A stretch of 64,000 bases of DNA from CAWAPD01 sp963783865 (GCA_963783865.1 CAWAPD010000003.1:124001-188000); one strand, 5' to 3'. Shown: positions 50,469 through 61,955, counted from the stretch's first letter. The notes: a model not told the origin generated them from the sequence alone. Numbers and translations are program-made.

Positions 50469-50708
50469 CTCCGCGACGTCGACGCCAGGACGGGGGGCGG
50501 GGGTGCAGTCGCACCGGCGCCCCCGTACCCGCGCTGCGGGCGCTGCGCTCGGGTGACTCGGAGCGCACCGGATGTCGTCCATTCCGGACCGCGGACGTTG
50601 ATCGCGCACAGGTCCGATGTTGTCCTTTGCCCTGCTGTAGGGCAGATAGACTTGCCGCAGCGGACCAGCAGGAGTGCCCTGCGGGTCGCGCCGGGGGGAG
50701 ACTCTGCG

Positions 50709-51650
50709 ATGGACACACGACGGATCGGCGCTCTCGAGGTCTCGGTCGCCGGGCTCGGCGGCAACAACTTCGGCCGCCGCCTCGACGCCGAGGGCGTGAG
50801 GCGGGTGGTCGATGCCGCGCTCGAGGCGGGCATCACGCTCTTCGACACCGCCGACATCTACGGCGGCGGCGCCTCCGAAGAGCTGCTCGGGCGCGCCCTG
50901 GGGGCGCGCCGCGACCGGGTGGTGGTCACCAGCAAGTTCGGCATGGGCGAGGCGCCGGCCGGTCTGCCGCCGGGCCACCCCACGTCGGTCGCGAGAGCTT
51001 GTGACGACAGCCTGGACCGGCTCGGGACCGACCGCATCGACCTCTACCTGTTCCACCGGCCCGACCCCGCCACGCCGGTCGGCGAGACGCTGGCCGCGAT
51101 GGACGCGCTGCGCCGCGAGGGCAAGGTGCGCGAGATCGGGTGCTCCAACTTCTCGGCCGCGCAGCTCGACGAGGCGGCCGCGACCGCCGCCGAACGCGGC
51201 CTGCAGGAGTTCGTCTGCGTGCAGAACGAGTTCAGCCTGCTGGAGCGGGCGCCCGAGAGGGAGGGGGTGCTGGACGCCTGCGCGCGGCTGGGGCCGGCGT
51301 TCGTCCCCTACTTCCCGCTGGCCTCGGGCCTGCTCAGCGGCAAGTACCGGCGGGGCCGGCCGGTCCCGCCGGGCACCCGTCTCGGGGGCCCGGCCGCCCG
51401 GCCGGCCGAACAGTTCGTCGACGAGCGGCGCCTGGCCGCGGTCGAGCGCCTGGCCGTCTTCGCCGAGGAACGCGGCCACACGCTGCTCGAGCTCGCCCTG
51501 AGCTGGCTCGCCGGCCATCGCGAGCTCGCCTCGGTGATCACCGGGGCGATGACGCCCGAGCAGGTGCGCGCCGACGTGGCCGCCGTTTCGGCGTGGGCGC
51601 TGACCGAGGACGACCTGTTCGAGGTCGACCAGATCCTCGCCGGCGGCTAG
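50709..51650 (+). CDS. Aldo/keto reductase
   Basis: 313 residues from ATG 50709 behind GGGGGGAG. TIM-barrel oxidoreductase with the catalytic tetrad visible: Asp and Tyr in LFDTADIYGGGASEELLG, Lys in VVVTSKFGMG and His in DLYLFHRPDP. NADPH-binding C-terminal part FVPYFPLASGLLSGKYRRG and ASVITGAMTPEQV. Substrate unknown; close to the YghZ/YhdN-type group. Stop TAG; converges with the EamA gene. Confidence 0.9.
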   Translation: MDTRRIGALEVSVAGLGGNNFGRRLDAEGVRRVVDAALEAGITLFDTADIYGGGASEELLGRALGARRDRVVVTSKFGMGEAPAGLPPGHPTSVARACDDSLDRLGTDRIDLYLFHRPDPATPVGETLAAMDALRREGKVREIGCSNFSAAQLDEAAATAAERGLQEFVCVQNEFSLLERAPEREGVLDACARLGPAFVPYFPLASGLLSGKYRRGRPVPPGTRLGGPAARPAEQFVDERRLAAVERLAVFAEERGHTLLELALSWLAGHRELASVITGAMTPEQVRADVAAVSAWALTEDDLFEVDQILAGG

Positions 51651-51676
51651 GAGGAAGGCGCCACGCCCAGTCGACT

Positions 51677-52549
51677 CTAGGTGCTGGGCGACGGCCGGCG
51701 GAGCGCCGGGGCCGTCGCCAGGACGGCGCCCCCGACGATCAGCGGCAGCGCCACCGCCATCCCCACGGTGAACGGCTCGCCGAGAAGCGCGACGCCCAGC
51801 AGGACCGCCACCAGCGGGTTGACGTAGGTGATCACCGTCGAGCGCGCCGGACCGACCTCGAGGATGAGGGCGAAGAACAGCAGGAAGGCGAGCGCCGTGC
51901 AGATGAGGGCCAGGGCGACCACGGCCGCCACCGTCTCCGCCGACATCGACTCGGGCAGGTGCGTGAGGGCAGGCGCCGCGTAGACCACGGCGGTGACGGC
52001 CAGCGCCGCGACGGTCACGTCCAGGCCGGGCAGGTCGGCGAGCCGGCGGCTGATGATGAGCGGCCCGGTCGCGTAACAGACGGCGACCACCAGCAGCTCG
52101 ACCATCGCCAGCGGGCTGCTGCCGCCCAGCTCGACGCCGCTCAGCACGGCGACGCCGGCGAAGCCCAGGACCAGCCCGGCCAGGCGGCGGCGATCGATGT
52201 GCTCGGCGCTGCCGGCCAGGCGGTAGATGACGATGCCGATCAGCGGCACCGAGGCGATGAGCAGGCCGGCCACCGAGCTGGTCACGTGCTGCTCGGCGCG
52301 GAAGAGCAGCAGCCAGGGGACGGCAAGCTCGGTGGCCGCGAAGGCCAGGATCCAACGCCAGCGGCGGACCAGCGCGCCGAGCTGGCCTCGCCGCAGCGCG
52401 AACGGCAGCAGCAGGAGCGCCGCCGGCGCCGTACGGAAGAAGACCAGCGCCGGCGGCGCGACCTCGCGCACGGCGATGCGGATCAGCAGGTAGGGGATGC
52501 CCCATATGACGCACAGGGCGCAGAACAGCAGCCATCCCCTGCGTGACAC
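51677..52549 (-). CDS. EamA-family (DMT superfamily) transporter
   Basis: 290 residues from GTG 52549, chosen because AAGGAG lies upstream and the next in-frame starts add a 100-residue disordered lead. Ten membrane segments in two EamA repeats (first: FCALCVIWGIPYLLIRIAVR; second: ICTALAFLLFFALILEVGPA, followed by INPL-like YVNPLVAVLLGVALLGEPF). These proteins export or import small metabolites; substrate unknown. Divergent from the DUF2252 gene. Confidence 0.88.
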   Translation of the reverse strand: MSRRGWLLFCALCVIWGIPYLLIRIAVREVAPPALVFFRTAPAALLLLPFALRRGQLGALVRRWRWILAFAATELAVPWLLLFRAEQHVTSSVAGLLIASVPLIGIVIYRLAGSAEHIDRRRLAGLVLGFAGVAVLSGVELGGSSPLAMVELLVVAVCYATGPLIISRRLADLPGLDVTVAALAVTAVVYAAPALTHLPESMSAETVAAVVALALICTALAFLLFFALILEVGPARSTVITYVNPLVAVLLGVALLGEPFTVGMAVALPLIVGGAVLATAPALRRPSPST

Positions 52550-52763
52550 CGCATCATCTCCTTGGGATGAGGACGTTCTCGTCGCGGTCCCCGGACGCCG
52601 GCGGGCGCCCGACGCCAGTATCCTACCGCCGGTCGAGGCCGCTCCCTCACCGCTCGCCGGCGGCGCCGCCGGCCGGCTCGGCGTTTTCGAGGGTATACAT
52701 TGCCGCGGCAAACGTGGAGGCGCGCGACGATCGGCCCGCCGCGACGCCCGAGGAGGTCGAAAG

Positions 52764-54197
52764 GTGAAGCGCCACATCGTGTTCGATGAGTTGCCGGACA
52801 TCGCCCAACCCTTCAAGGCGACGCCGCTCGAGCGGGCGACGCGCGGCAAGGAGGGCCGCAAGCGGGCGCCGCGGTCGTCGCACGCGCCGTGGGCGCCGGC
52901 GGCAGGCAGGCCCGACCCGGTGGCCCTGCTGGAGGAGCAGGCGGCCGATCGGGTGGCCGAGCTGGTCCCGATCCGCTACGGCCGCATGCTCGACTCGCCC
53001 GGGTCGTTCTTTCGCGGCGCGGCCCTGATCATGGCGTCGGACCTCGCCGGCACGCCCGACTCGGGTCTGACCGCCCAGCTCTGCGGCGACGCGCACCTCC
53101 TCAACTTCGGGCTCTTCCAGTCGCCCGAGCGGCGGCTCGTCTTCGACATCAACGACTTCGACGAGACGCTGCCCGGTCCGTGGGAGTGGGACGTGAAACG
53201 CCTGGCTGCGAGCCTGGAGATCGCCGGGCGGGACCGTGGGTTCGACGCCGCCGCGCGCCGGGCGATCGTCCTCGCGAGCGTCCGCGCCTACCGCGAGGGG
53301 ATGCTCGAGATGGCCCAGATGCGCGCCATCGACGTGTGGTACGAGCGTCTGGACGCGGACCTGATCCGCTCGCAGCTCAAGGCCCTCCGGCGCGCCGACG
53401 CGAGGCGCGCCGCGAGGGATCTCTCGCGCGCTGAGGCAAAACACGACCTGCGGGCGCTCTCGCGCCTGACCGTCGACGTGGACGGCCGGCCGCAGCTCAG
53501 GGACGATCCTCCCCTGCTCGTGCCCGTGCGCGAGCTGCTGAGCGACGACGAGCGCTCGAGGTACTCGGAGGCCGTCGAGTCGGCGCTGCACCGCTATCGC
53601 GAGAGCCTGCCGGCCACGCGCCGGCCCCTGTTCGACCTGTACCGGTACCGCGACATGGCGCGCAAGGTCGTCGGCGTCGGCAGCGTCGGCACCCGCGCCT
53701 GGGTGATGCTGTTCTTCGGCCGCGACGCCCACGACCCGCTGTTCCTGCAGGCCAAGCAGGCGCAGGCGTCGGTGCTCGAGCGCTTCGTCGGCCGCAGCCA
53801 GTACCTGCGCGCCGGCCGGCGCGTGGTCGAGGGCCAGCGCCTGATGCAGGCCGTGAGCGATGTGCTGCTCGGCTGGTATCACGTGGTCGGGTTCGACGGG
53901 CGGGCGTACGACTTCTACATGCGCCAGCTGTGGGACGGCAAGGGCGCGTTCAGCATGGAGACGATGGCCGAGAGCACGTGGCGCGAGTACGCGGGGATGT
54001 GCGCCTGGGTGCTCGCTCGCGCCCACGCGCGCACCGGGGACCGTGTCGCGATCGCCGCCTATCTGGGGACCGGCGACGTCTTCGACCGCGCGATCGCCGA
54101 CTTCGCCGCCGTCTACGCCGAGCAGAACCAGCGGGACTACGACACGCTGCGCGAGGCGGTGGACGCCGGCCGGGTGAAGGCCGAGTTCGGGGTGTAG
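52764..54197 (+). CDS. DUF2252 protein
   Basis: 477 residues from GTG 52764, with GAGGAGG upstream. DUF2252 is a kinase-like fold family of unknown activity. Characteristic blocks: RYGRMLDSPGSFFRGAALIM, LCGDAHLLNFGLFQSPERRL, FDINDFDETLPGPWEWDVKR and VGVGSVGTRAWVMLFFGRDA. The HLxNFG and DxNDFDE elements resemble the catalytic loop and metal site of aminoglycoside-phosphotransferase-like enzymes. Monocistronic here. Stop TAG. Confidence 0.88.
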   Translation: MKRHIVFDELPDIAQPFKATPLERATRGKEGRKRAPRSSHAPWAPAAGRPDPVALLEEQAADRVAELVPIRYGRMLDSPGSFFRGAALIMASDLAGTPDSGLTAQLCGDAHLLNFGLFQSPERRLVFDINDFDETLPGPWEWDVKRLAASLEIAGRDRGFDAAARRAIVLASVRAYREGMLEMAQMRAIDVWYERLDADLIRSQLKALRRADARRAARDLSRAEAKHDLRALSRLTVDVDGRPQLRDDPPLLVPVRELLSDDERSRYSEAVESALHRYRESLPATRRPLFDLYRYRDMARKVVGVGSVGTRAWVMLFFGRDAHDPLFLQAKQAQASVLERFVGRSQYLRAGRRVVEGQRLMQAVSDVLLGWYHVVGFDGRAYDFYMRQLWDGKGAFSMETMAESTWREYAGMCAWVLARAHARTGDRVAIAAYLGTGDVFDRAIADFAAVYAEQNQRDYDTLREAVDAGRVKAEFGV

Positions 54198-54323
54198 GCG
54201 GGGCGACGACCCGGGGCGAAGGCCCCCCTGACCTTCGTACGTGCTTCGTGCGCGACGCATGCCTACACATCGGGGTACAGCAAACGCTCATCGCTCGTCG
54301 CGCTCTGCCGATAGCAGAGACAT

Positions 54324-56141
54324 ATGGTCGATGCACCCAGCAGCACTGGCACGCACGGGGCGACCATGGCGCCGGCCGGCACGGAGCTTCTCACCGGCTT
54401 GCGGCAGGGCGAACGCGGAGCGTTCGCCCGGTACTACGAGCTGTACCGCGCTCCCGTCTATTCGTTGTGTATCCGCCTGCTCGGCGACGAGGCGGCCGCC
54501 ATCTCAGCGACGCGCGACGCGTTCGCGGCCGCCTATCGCACGATCCTCCTCGAAACGGGCGCGCTCGACCTGAAGGCGCACACGTTCGCCGCCGCGCTGG
54601 CCGCCTGCCGGGCGCCGGCCGCCGCCGGCGCGGGCGCCGGCGGCCCCGCGCCGGCGGGTCGCGAGCACGGCGAGCTCGGGCGCCGCTTCGAGCACGCGCT
54701 GGAGACGCTCGAGCTCGATCAGTGCGCGGTCCTGTTGCTCCACGACGTCCAGGGACTCCGCCCGGCCGCCCTGGCCGTCGCCATGGGTGTGACGGAGGGG
54801 GCTGCGTCGCTCCTCCTTTTCCGCGCCGGCGAGAGGTTCCGCGAGACGTTCGCGGCATCGTCTGGTGCGGCGCGCGCCGCAAGGTGCCGGCTCGCCGAGC
54901 AGTTGGCGGTCGGCTCGGTCGGCCGCAAGCTCGCCGACGCGGATCGCCGCCGTCTCCAGGAGCACGCCGGCTACTGCCGGGACTGCCGGCGCAGCATGAG
55001 GGGGTGGGACCTCGCCGCCGCAGGTCTGGGCGTCTGCCTGCACGACGTGCCGGCGCCCAAGGCGCTGGAGGCGATGCCGGTCTTCGGCACTGCCGTGCCG
55101 ATCGCCAGCATCGCCTCCGCCTCAGCCGGGGTCGCCGCCGGCCTGGCCGCCGCTGTCTCCGGCGTGCGCCGCGCTCTGAGCAGCAGGGCCGCCGCGTACA
55201 CCGTGGCCGTCGCGTGCCTGGCCGTAGCGGCCGGGTTCGCGTTGCAGCATTCGCCGGCGGGACCGACGACGGTCGTGCTGAAGTTCGCCCGCATCGGCGA
55301 GGCGAAGGTATGGCGGCAGGCGACGCAGTCCGGCCGGACACCCTTCGTGCGCAGCGGCCCGTCCGCATCGCCCAAGGCACGCCCGACGGCCGTGGCGTCG
55401 CCGACCGCCACGACGCGGCTGGCCGACACCTCCTGGACCTCGACAGGCACCGTGGCCGTCGCGGCCCGGTCGTCGGCCGCGCCCGCCACCGGTGATCAGG
55501 TCGGGGGCGGCGGTTCGCCGGCGCCGTCGGGACCGAGCGCGACCGGTTCGTCGGGCTCGTCCGGCGGCACGGGAGGGCGAGGCCCGGCGAGCGGGTCGGG
55601 TCGCGAGAACCACCATGGGCAGGCCGGTCACGCCTGGCATGCCGGTCATTCCGGGACCGCGAGCCATTCGGGGCACGGCGCGGCGTCGGGCCATGGCGGA
55701 CAAGCGGGGAACGGTCATCACTCCGGCAGCGGCCATCGGGGCAGCGGGAACCACTCCGGGAACGGCCATCAGTCCGGGAACGGCCATCAGTCCGGGAACG
55801 GCCATCAGTCCGGGAACGGCCATCAGTCCGGCAACGGGCATCACTCCGGCAGCAGCCATCAGCCCGGGAACGGCCATCACTCCGGCAGCGGGCATCACTC
55901 CGGCAGCGGGCATCACTCCGGCAGCAGTCACGCGGGCAGCGGGCACGACTCCGGGAGCGGCCATCACTCGGGCAGCAGCCATCACTCCGGCACCGGCGGC
56001 CACTCCGGGAACGGCGGCCACTCCGGGAACGGCGGCCACTCCGGGAACGGCGGACACTCAGGGAACGGCGGACACTCAGGGAACGGTGGACACTCCGGGG
56101 ACGGCGGGCACGCGCACGACGACTCGTCGCACGACCACTAG
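54324..56141 (+). CDS. Sigma-factor-like membrane protein with Cys pair and long histidine-rich repeat tail
   Basis: 605 residues from ATG 54324 (ATG 54366 possible). Residues about 20-190 resemble a degenerate ECF sigma factor: FARYYELYRAPVYSLCIRLL (region 2 start) and LDQCAVLLLHDVQGLRPAAL, then AMGVTEGAASLLLFRAGERF (region 4). Next comes a zinc-finger-like HAGYCRDCRRSM (Cys 218 and 221), then a hydrophobic segment (AAYTVAVACLAVAAGFALQ, about 290-310). The last 175 residues (from about 55615) are Gly/Ser/His/Asn repeats such as GHQSGN and GGHSGN, with about 40 His. This reads as a sigma/anti-sigma fusion with an outside metal-binding tail; the role is inference. It is 9 bases before the diguanylate cyclase. 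Stop TAG. Confidence 0.65.
   Translation: MVDAPSSTGTHGATMAPAGTELLTGLRQGERGAFARYYELYRAPVYSLCIRLLGDEAAAISATRDAFAAAYRTILLETGALDLKAHTFAAALAACRAPAAAGAGAGGPAPAGREHGELGRRFEHALETLELDQCAVLLLHDVQGLRPAALAVAMGVTEGAASLLLFRAGERFRETFAASSGAARAARCRLAEQLAVGSVGRKLADADRRRLQEHAGYCRDCRRSMRGWDLAAAGLGVCLHDVPAPKALEAMPVFGTAVPIASIASASAGVAAGLAAAVSGVRRALSSRAAAYTVAVACLAVAAGFALQHSPAGPTTVVLKFARIGEAKVWRQATQSGRTPFVRSGPSASPKARPTAVASPTATTRLADTSWTSTGTVAVAARSSAAPATGDQVGGGGSPAPSGPSATGSSGSSGGTGGRGPASGSGRENHHGQAGHAWHAGHSGTASHSGHGAASGHGGQAGNGHHSGSGHRGSGNHSGNGHQSGNGHQSGNGHQSGNGHQSGNGHHSGSSHQPGNGHHSGSGHHSGSGHHSGSSHAGSGHDSGSGHHSGSSHHSGTGGHSGNGGHSGNGGHSGNGGHSGNGGHSGNGGHSGDGGHAHDDSSHDH
55735..56110 (+). repeat. 18-bp coding tandem repeats (G-H-x-S-G-x units)
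   Basis: At least four near-identical 18-base copies of GGCCATCAGTCCGGGAAC at 55764-55835 and about seven of GGCGGCCACTCCGGGAAC at 55992-56100, with variants between. Each unit encodes six residues, so copy-number change keeps the frame. Confidence 0.85.
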
Positions 56142-56150
56142 GCCGGCGTC

Positions 56151-57149
56151 GTGCCCGCACCAGAGCAAGCGACCCCCCACGCCGACCTGCCGAACAGCCT
56201 GCGCCTGCTCGAGGCGGCCGAGACGATCAACTCCAACCTCGAGTCGTCGTCGCTCGCCGCGATCATCCTGACCGAGGCGACGCGGCTCGCCGGCGTGACC
56301 CGGTCGGCCTTGCTCCTGCTGAAAGGCGACGTCCTCGTGGCCGTGGAGACCTACGGGATCGGCGACGCCGGCCAGGCACGGTTCGTGATACCGCTCGACG
56401 ACCCCGTGTTCGGACGGGCCGTCCTGACCGGAGACAGCGTGGTCGTCGGGGAGGACGGCGTCGCCCGCTGGAGCCTCGCCGGACTGGGCCTCGAGGGATG
56501 CCGGTCGGTCCTGGTCGTGCCGTTGCAGAGCCACCGCGCCGCCTACGGGGCGCTGGCCCTGTTCTCCGGTGAACCCGGTCGCTTCGACCCCGACGAACGG
56601 GCGCTGATCCGCACATTCGCGATGCAGGCGGCGATCGCCCTCGACAACCGCCGGCTCATGGAAGAGAAGGACCGCATGGCGATGCGCGACGGCCTCACCG
56701 GTGCGTACAACCGCAGCTACCTCGAGGTGGCCATCGAGCGCACCGCCAAGGAGGTGCGGCGCAATGGCGGCGAGGTCAGCGTGCTCTTCTGCGACGTCGA
56801 CGGCATGAAGGACGTGAACGACACGCGCGGGCATCAGGCCGGCGACGAGCTCCTCAGGGAGCTGGCGGACCTGCTCCAGCGGTGCTCACGGGAGAGCGAC
56901 GTGGTGGCGCGCTACGGCGGCGACGAGTTCGTCGTGCTGATGCCCGGTACCGGCGCAGCCGGCGCGCAGCAGGTCGCGGCGAAGGTGGAGGCCGCGCTGG
57001 CCCGGCGCAACGAGACGCTCGCCGACAGGCCGAACCTGTCGGCGAGCGTCGGCGTGCACACCGCCGGCGCGGCCGGCATCGACCAGCTGCTGCGCGAGGC
57101 CGACCGCCGCATGTACTCGGTGAAGCGGGGGCGGCGCGGGCGGCGGTAG
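56151..57149 (+). CDS. Soluble diguanylate cyclase (GAF-GGDEF)
   Basis: 332 residues from GTG 56151. The N-terminal GAF domain (about 25-165; ATRLAGVTRSALLLLKGDVL, GLEGCRSVLVVPLQSHRAAY) senses a small ligand. A linking helix (MEEKDRMAMRDGLTGAYNRS) leads to the GGDEF domain with intact ARYGGDEFVVLMPGTG, DVDGMKDVNDTRGHQAGDEL and the inhibitory RxxD (RESDVVARY), so it should make c-di-GMP under product control. It follows the His-rich membrane protein by 9 bases and so likely belongs to the same signalling unit. Its TAG stop sits in the loop of a 20-bp hairpin. Confidence 0.92.
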   Translation: MPAPEQATPHADLPNSLRLLEAAETINSNLESSSLAAIILTEATRLAGVTRSALLLLKGDVLVAVETYGIGDAGQARFVIPLDDPVFGRAVLTGDSVVVGEDGVARWSLAGLGLEGCRSVLVVPLQSHRAAYGALALFSGEPGRFDPDERALIRTFAMQAAIALDNRRLMEEKDRMAMRDGLTGAYNRSYLEVAIERTAKEVRRNGGEVSVLFCDVDGMKDVNDTRGHQAGDELLRELADLLQRCSRESDVVARYGGDEFVVLMPGTGAAGAQQVAAKVEAALARRNETLADRPNLSASVGVHTAGAAGIDQLLREADRRMYSVKRGRRGRR

Positions 57150-57170
57150 CCCGCCGCCCGCGCCGCCCCC
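57127..57170. terminator. Perfect 20-bp hairpin between convergent genes, loop contains the stop codon
   Basis: Arms 57127-57146 and 57151-57170 pair without mismatch around loop TAGC. The first arm is the coding end of the cyclase gene, whose TAG forms the loop; paaK ends 13 bases further on the opposite strand, so it can serve both genes. Confidence 0.7.
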
Positions 57171-57182
57171 GCCCCGGCTGCC

Positions 57183-58480
57183 CTACTCCTTGTCGCGCAG
57201 ATCGAGCACGCGCCGGCTCTTGCCGGCGGTGCGCTCGATCGTGCCGCGCTCGACCAGACTGACCTTCGTGCGCAGGCCGAGCGCCGACCGCAGCCGCTCG
57301 GCCACGGTGCGCTGGAAGGCGAGCACGTCGGGCATCACGTCGGAGAGCTGGCTCTCCTCGACCTCGAGCCGCACCTCGAGGTCGTCGAGGCCCTGCTTGC
57401 GGTCGAGGACGATCAGGTAGTGCGGGCGCACGCCCTCGATGGCGAAGAGGACGTCCTCGACCTGGCTCGGGCTCACGTTCACGCCGCGCACGATGAAGGT
57501 GTCGTCGGTGCGCCGGCGGACCTTCGCCATCCTGGCCAGCGTGCGCCCGCACTCGCACCGCGCAGTGTCGAGGCTCGTCAGGTCGTGGGTGCGGTAGCGC
57601 AGCAGCGGGAAGGCCTCCTTGGTCAGCGTCGTCAGGACCAGCTCCCCCTCCTCGCCCTCGGCCACGGGCTCGCCGGTGCCGGGGTCGACGACCTCGACCA
57701 GCAAGTGGTCTTCGTTCACGTGCAGGCCGCAGGCGCACTCGCACTCGCCGGCGACACCGGGGCCCATCACCTCGGAGAGGCCGTAGTTGTCGGTGGCGCG
57801 GATCCCCATCCGGGTCTCGATCTCGGCCTTCATCTTGTCGGAGCAGGGCTCGCCGCCGAGGAGCCCGAGCCGCAGGTCGAGGGCCGGGAAGTCGACGCCG
57901 TGCTCCTCGCCCTGCTCCGCCAGGTACAGGGCGTACGACGGCGTGGAGACCAGCACCGTGGTGCCGAAGTCCTTCATCATCGCCAGGTGCCGCTCCGTGC
58001 GGCCGGTCCCCGCCGGGATGATCGTCGCGCCGATCCGCTCGATGCCGTAGTGCATGCCCCAGCCGCCGGTCGACAGGTCGTAGGCGAAAGCCATCTGCAC
58101 CAGGTCGCCGCGCTGCACCCCCGCCGCCGCCGCCACGCGCGCAGTCAGCTCGGTCCAGGTGTTGACATCGCCGCGCGAGTAGCCGACGACGACCGGCGCG
58201 CCGGTCGTGCCCGACGACGAGTGCACGCGCACGACCTCCTCGAGCGGCAGGGCGAACATGCCGAACGGGAAGGCGTCGCGCAGGGCGCCGGCGTCGGTCA
58301 TGGGCAGGCGGCGCACGTCGTCCAGCTCACGCACGTCGCGCGGGCGCACGCCGGCCCCGTCCATCAGGGCGCGGTAGTGGGCGCTGCGCTCGTAGGCCCA
58401 GGCGACCGTCATCTGCAGGCGCCGCACCTGCAGCGTGCCGAGCGCCGCGCGGTCCATGCACTCGTACTCCGGGTTCCAGA

Positions 58481-58484
<4 letters not shown>
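57183..58484 (-). CDS. paaK: Phenylacetate-CoA ligase family enzyme
   Basis: 433 residues, the usual PaaK length. The AMP-binding P-loop is VHSSSGTTGAPVVVGYS (about 88-104); AYDLSTGGWGMHYGIERIG, LGLLGGEPCSDKMKAEIETR, DNYGLSEVMGPGVAGECECA and TDDTFIVRGVNVSPSQVEDV are typical family blocks. It joins an aryl acid (phenylacetate or a relative) to CoA through an acyl-adenylate. Its ATG start overlaps the livF stop by 4 bases, so it is the last gene of the branched-chain-type transport operon, which suggests the operon imports an aromatic acid. Stop TAG. The exact acid cannot be read from sequence. Confidence 0.92.
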
Positions 58485-59992
<1,508 letters not shown>

Positions 59993-59996
<4 letters not shown>

Positions 59997-60970
59997 GTGG
60001 TCTCCACCGCCTTGCGACGCCGCCGCCAGAGGCCGGCGAGGCCGCGCGGCGCCAGGATCACGACGAGGACGATGGCCAGGCCGTAGATGTCTTCCTGGTA
60101 GTTCTGGAGCGTGCTCGCGGTGCTGTGAGGCAGGCTCGGGATGAGCGAGTCGAGGTACCTGACGAGCGTCAGCGCCACGGCGGCGACGAGGGGGCCCGCC
60201 AGGGACCCCGAGCCGCCGAGGACGGCCATCGCCACGAACATGACGGAATAGGACAGCGCGAACGTGCTGGGCGAGACGAACCCGACGACGCTGGCGTAGA
60301 GCGCGCCGGCGAGGCCGGCGAGCAGGGCGCTGACCACGAACGTGCGCACCTTCGTGCCCGTCACGTCGACGCCGCAGGCCTGCGCGCCGAGCTCGCTGCC
60401 GTGCAGGGCCCTCATCGCCCGGCCCGGCCTGGCGACCGTCAGGTTGTACGACACCACCACCGCAATGCCCACCACGGCCCACACCAGCCAGTACAGCGAG
60501 TCGGCTTCCTTGAGCACGAACGACCCCACCGAGGGGTAGGGGATCCCGCCGCGTCCGTTCACGCCGCCCGTGATCGCCGCCGCCTCGACGAACACCAGGC
60601 TCATGAGCTGGCCGAAGCCCAGGGTCGCCATCGCCAGGTAGTGGCCCTTGAGGCGCAGGCTCGGGAGGGCGAGGAGGAGGCCGCCGACGCCCGACAGGGC
60701 GCCGGCGGCCGCAAAGGCGAGCAGCCAGGGCCAGTGGAGCGTCGTGGTGCAGTAGGCGCACGTGTAGGCGCCGATCCCGACGAAGGCGGCGTGGCCAAGC
60801 GAGATCTGGCCCGCATAGCCGAAGAGCAGCGCCAGGCCGACGACGACGAGCGCGTTGATGCCGGCGAAGGTGAAGATCTTCAGGTAGAAGGTGTCGGTGA
60901 CCAGCAGCGGGACCGCGGCGACCAGGACGGCGGCCGCGACCGGCACGGCGATCCTGAACGCGCGGCGCAT
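59993..60970 (-). CDS. livM: Branched-chain-type ABC permease LivM
   Basis: 325 residues from ATG 60970, overlapping the livH stop (TGATG). About nine membrane segments. Family blocks: LALLFGYAGQISLGHAAFVG, YLAMATLGFGQLMSLVF, VNGRGGIPYPSVGSF and the coupling region ARPGRAMRALHGSELGAQAC. It forms the channel with LivH. The C-terminal tail is basic (WRRRRKAVETT). Confidence 0.92.
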
Positions 60971-61842
60971 CACACCTTCTCCCGGCCCGAGCCGCCGAAG
61001 AGGCCTTGTGGCCGCACGAACAAGACGACGAGGAGCACGATCAGGGCGATGCCGTCCTTGTAGGTCGGGTCGACGTACCCGGCCGTCAGGCTCTCGAGCA
61101 CGCCCAGCAGCAGACCGCCGCCCACGGCCGCCCACGGCCTGCCCAGCCCGCCGAGGATCGCCGCGGCGAAGCCCTTGACGCCGATGCCGGCGCCGACGTG
61201 GAACGACGTCTGAGTGAGGGGCGCCACCGCCAGGCCGGCGACGGCGCCGAGGGCGGCCGCCAGCGCGAACGAGGCCGTGACCATGCCGTTCGCGTTGACG
61301 CCCACGAGGCGAGCGGCGTCGCGATGCAGGGAGGTGGCTCGCATGGCGCGCCCGAACATCGTCCGCCGGTACAGCAACGCGAGCGCCACGACGGCCAGCG
61401 CCGTCAGCCCCCAGATCCAGAGGGTCTGGCGCTCCACCGCGGCGCCGAGCAGCTTCAGGGAGGAGCCGCCGGTGAACGCCGGCAGCGAGCGCACGTCGGG
61501 CCCGAAGAGGTGCAGCGCGAGCTGGCTGAGCAACACGGCGCCGCCGATCGTCACGATGATGATGCGCAACGGGTCGCCGCCCGCGATCGGACGCACCGCC
61601 ACCAGCTCGAAGAGCGCGCCGATCGCGGCCGTGGCCACGACGGCCGCGACACAGGCCAGCGGCAGGGGCAGACCGGCATCGACGAAGGCCACGCCGAGCA
61701 TGCCGCCGAGCATGAAGAACTCGCCCTGGGCGAAGTTGATCGCCCCGGTGGCCGCGTACACGATCGTGAACCCGAGGGCGACGAGAGCGTAGATCGATCC
61801 GTTCTTCAGGCCTGCTATCAGGAACTGCAGGAGCTCGTTCAC
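60970..61842 (-). CDS. livH: Branched-chain-type ABC permease LivH
   Basis: 290 residues from GTG/ATG 61842 with GGAGGACACC upstream. Eight membrane segments; typical LivH start LLQFLIAGLKNGSIYALVAL, then GFTIVYAATGAINFAQGEFF and the coupling segment RRTMFGRAMRATSLHRDAAR. It begins 168 bases after the substrate-binding gene, beyond a hairpin, so transcripts may come partly by read-through. Confidence 0.92.
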   Translation of the reverse strand: MNELLQFLIAGLKNGSIYALVALGFTIVYAATGAINFAQGEFFMLGGMLGVAFVDAGLPLPLACVAAVVATAAIGALFELVAVRPIAGGDPLRIIIVTIGGAVLLSQLALHLFGPDVRSLPAFTGGSSLKLLGAAVERQTLWIWGLTALAVVALALLYRRTMFGRAMRATSLHRDAARLVGVNANGMVTASFALAAALGAVAGLAVAPLTQTSFHVGAGIGVKGFAAAILGGLGRPWAAVGGGLLLGVLESLTAGYVDPTYKDGIALIVLLVVLFVRPQGLFGGSGREKV

Positions 61843-61955
61843 GCTGGGTGTCCTCCGGTCGCGGCGCTGATTCTACGCTGCGACGGTGGTGCGACGCCCC
61901 CGGCCGCGGGAGGGAGGGGGCCTTCCCTCATCGTCGTCGGCTCGTCGGGAGATGC

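Noticed and set aside
55735..56110. CRISPR array or intergenic minisatellite
   Set aside because: The 18-base units are adjacent without unique spacers and keep one coding frame, so they are a protein repeat.
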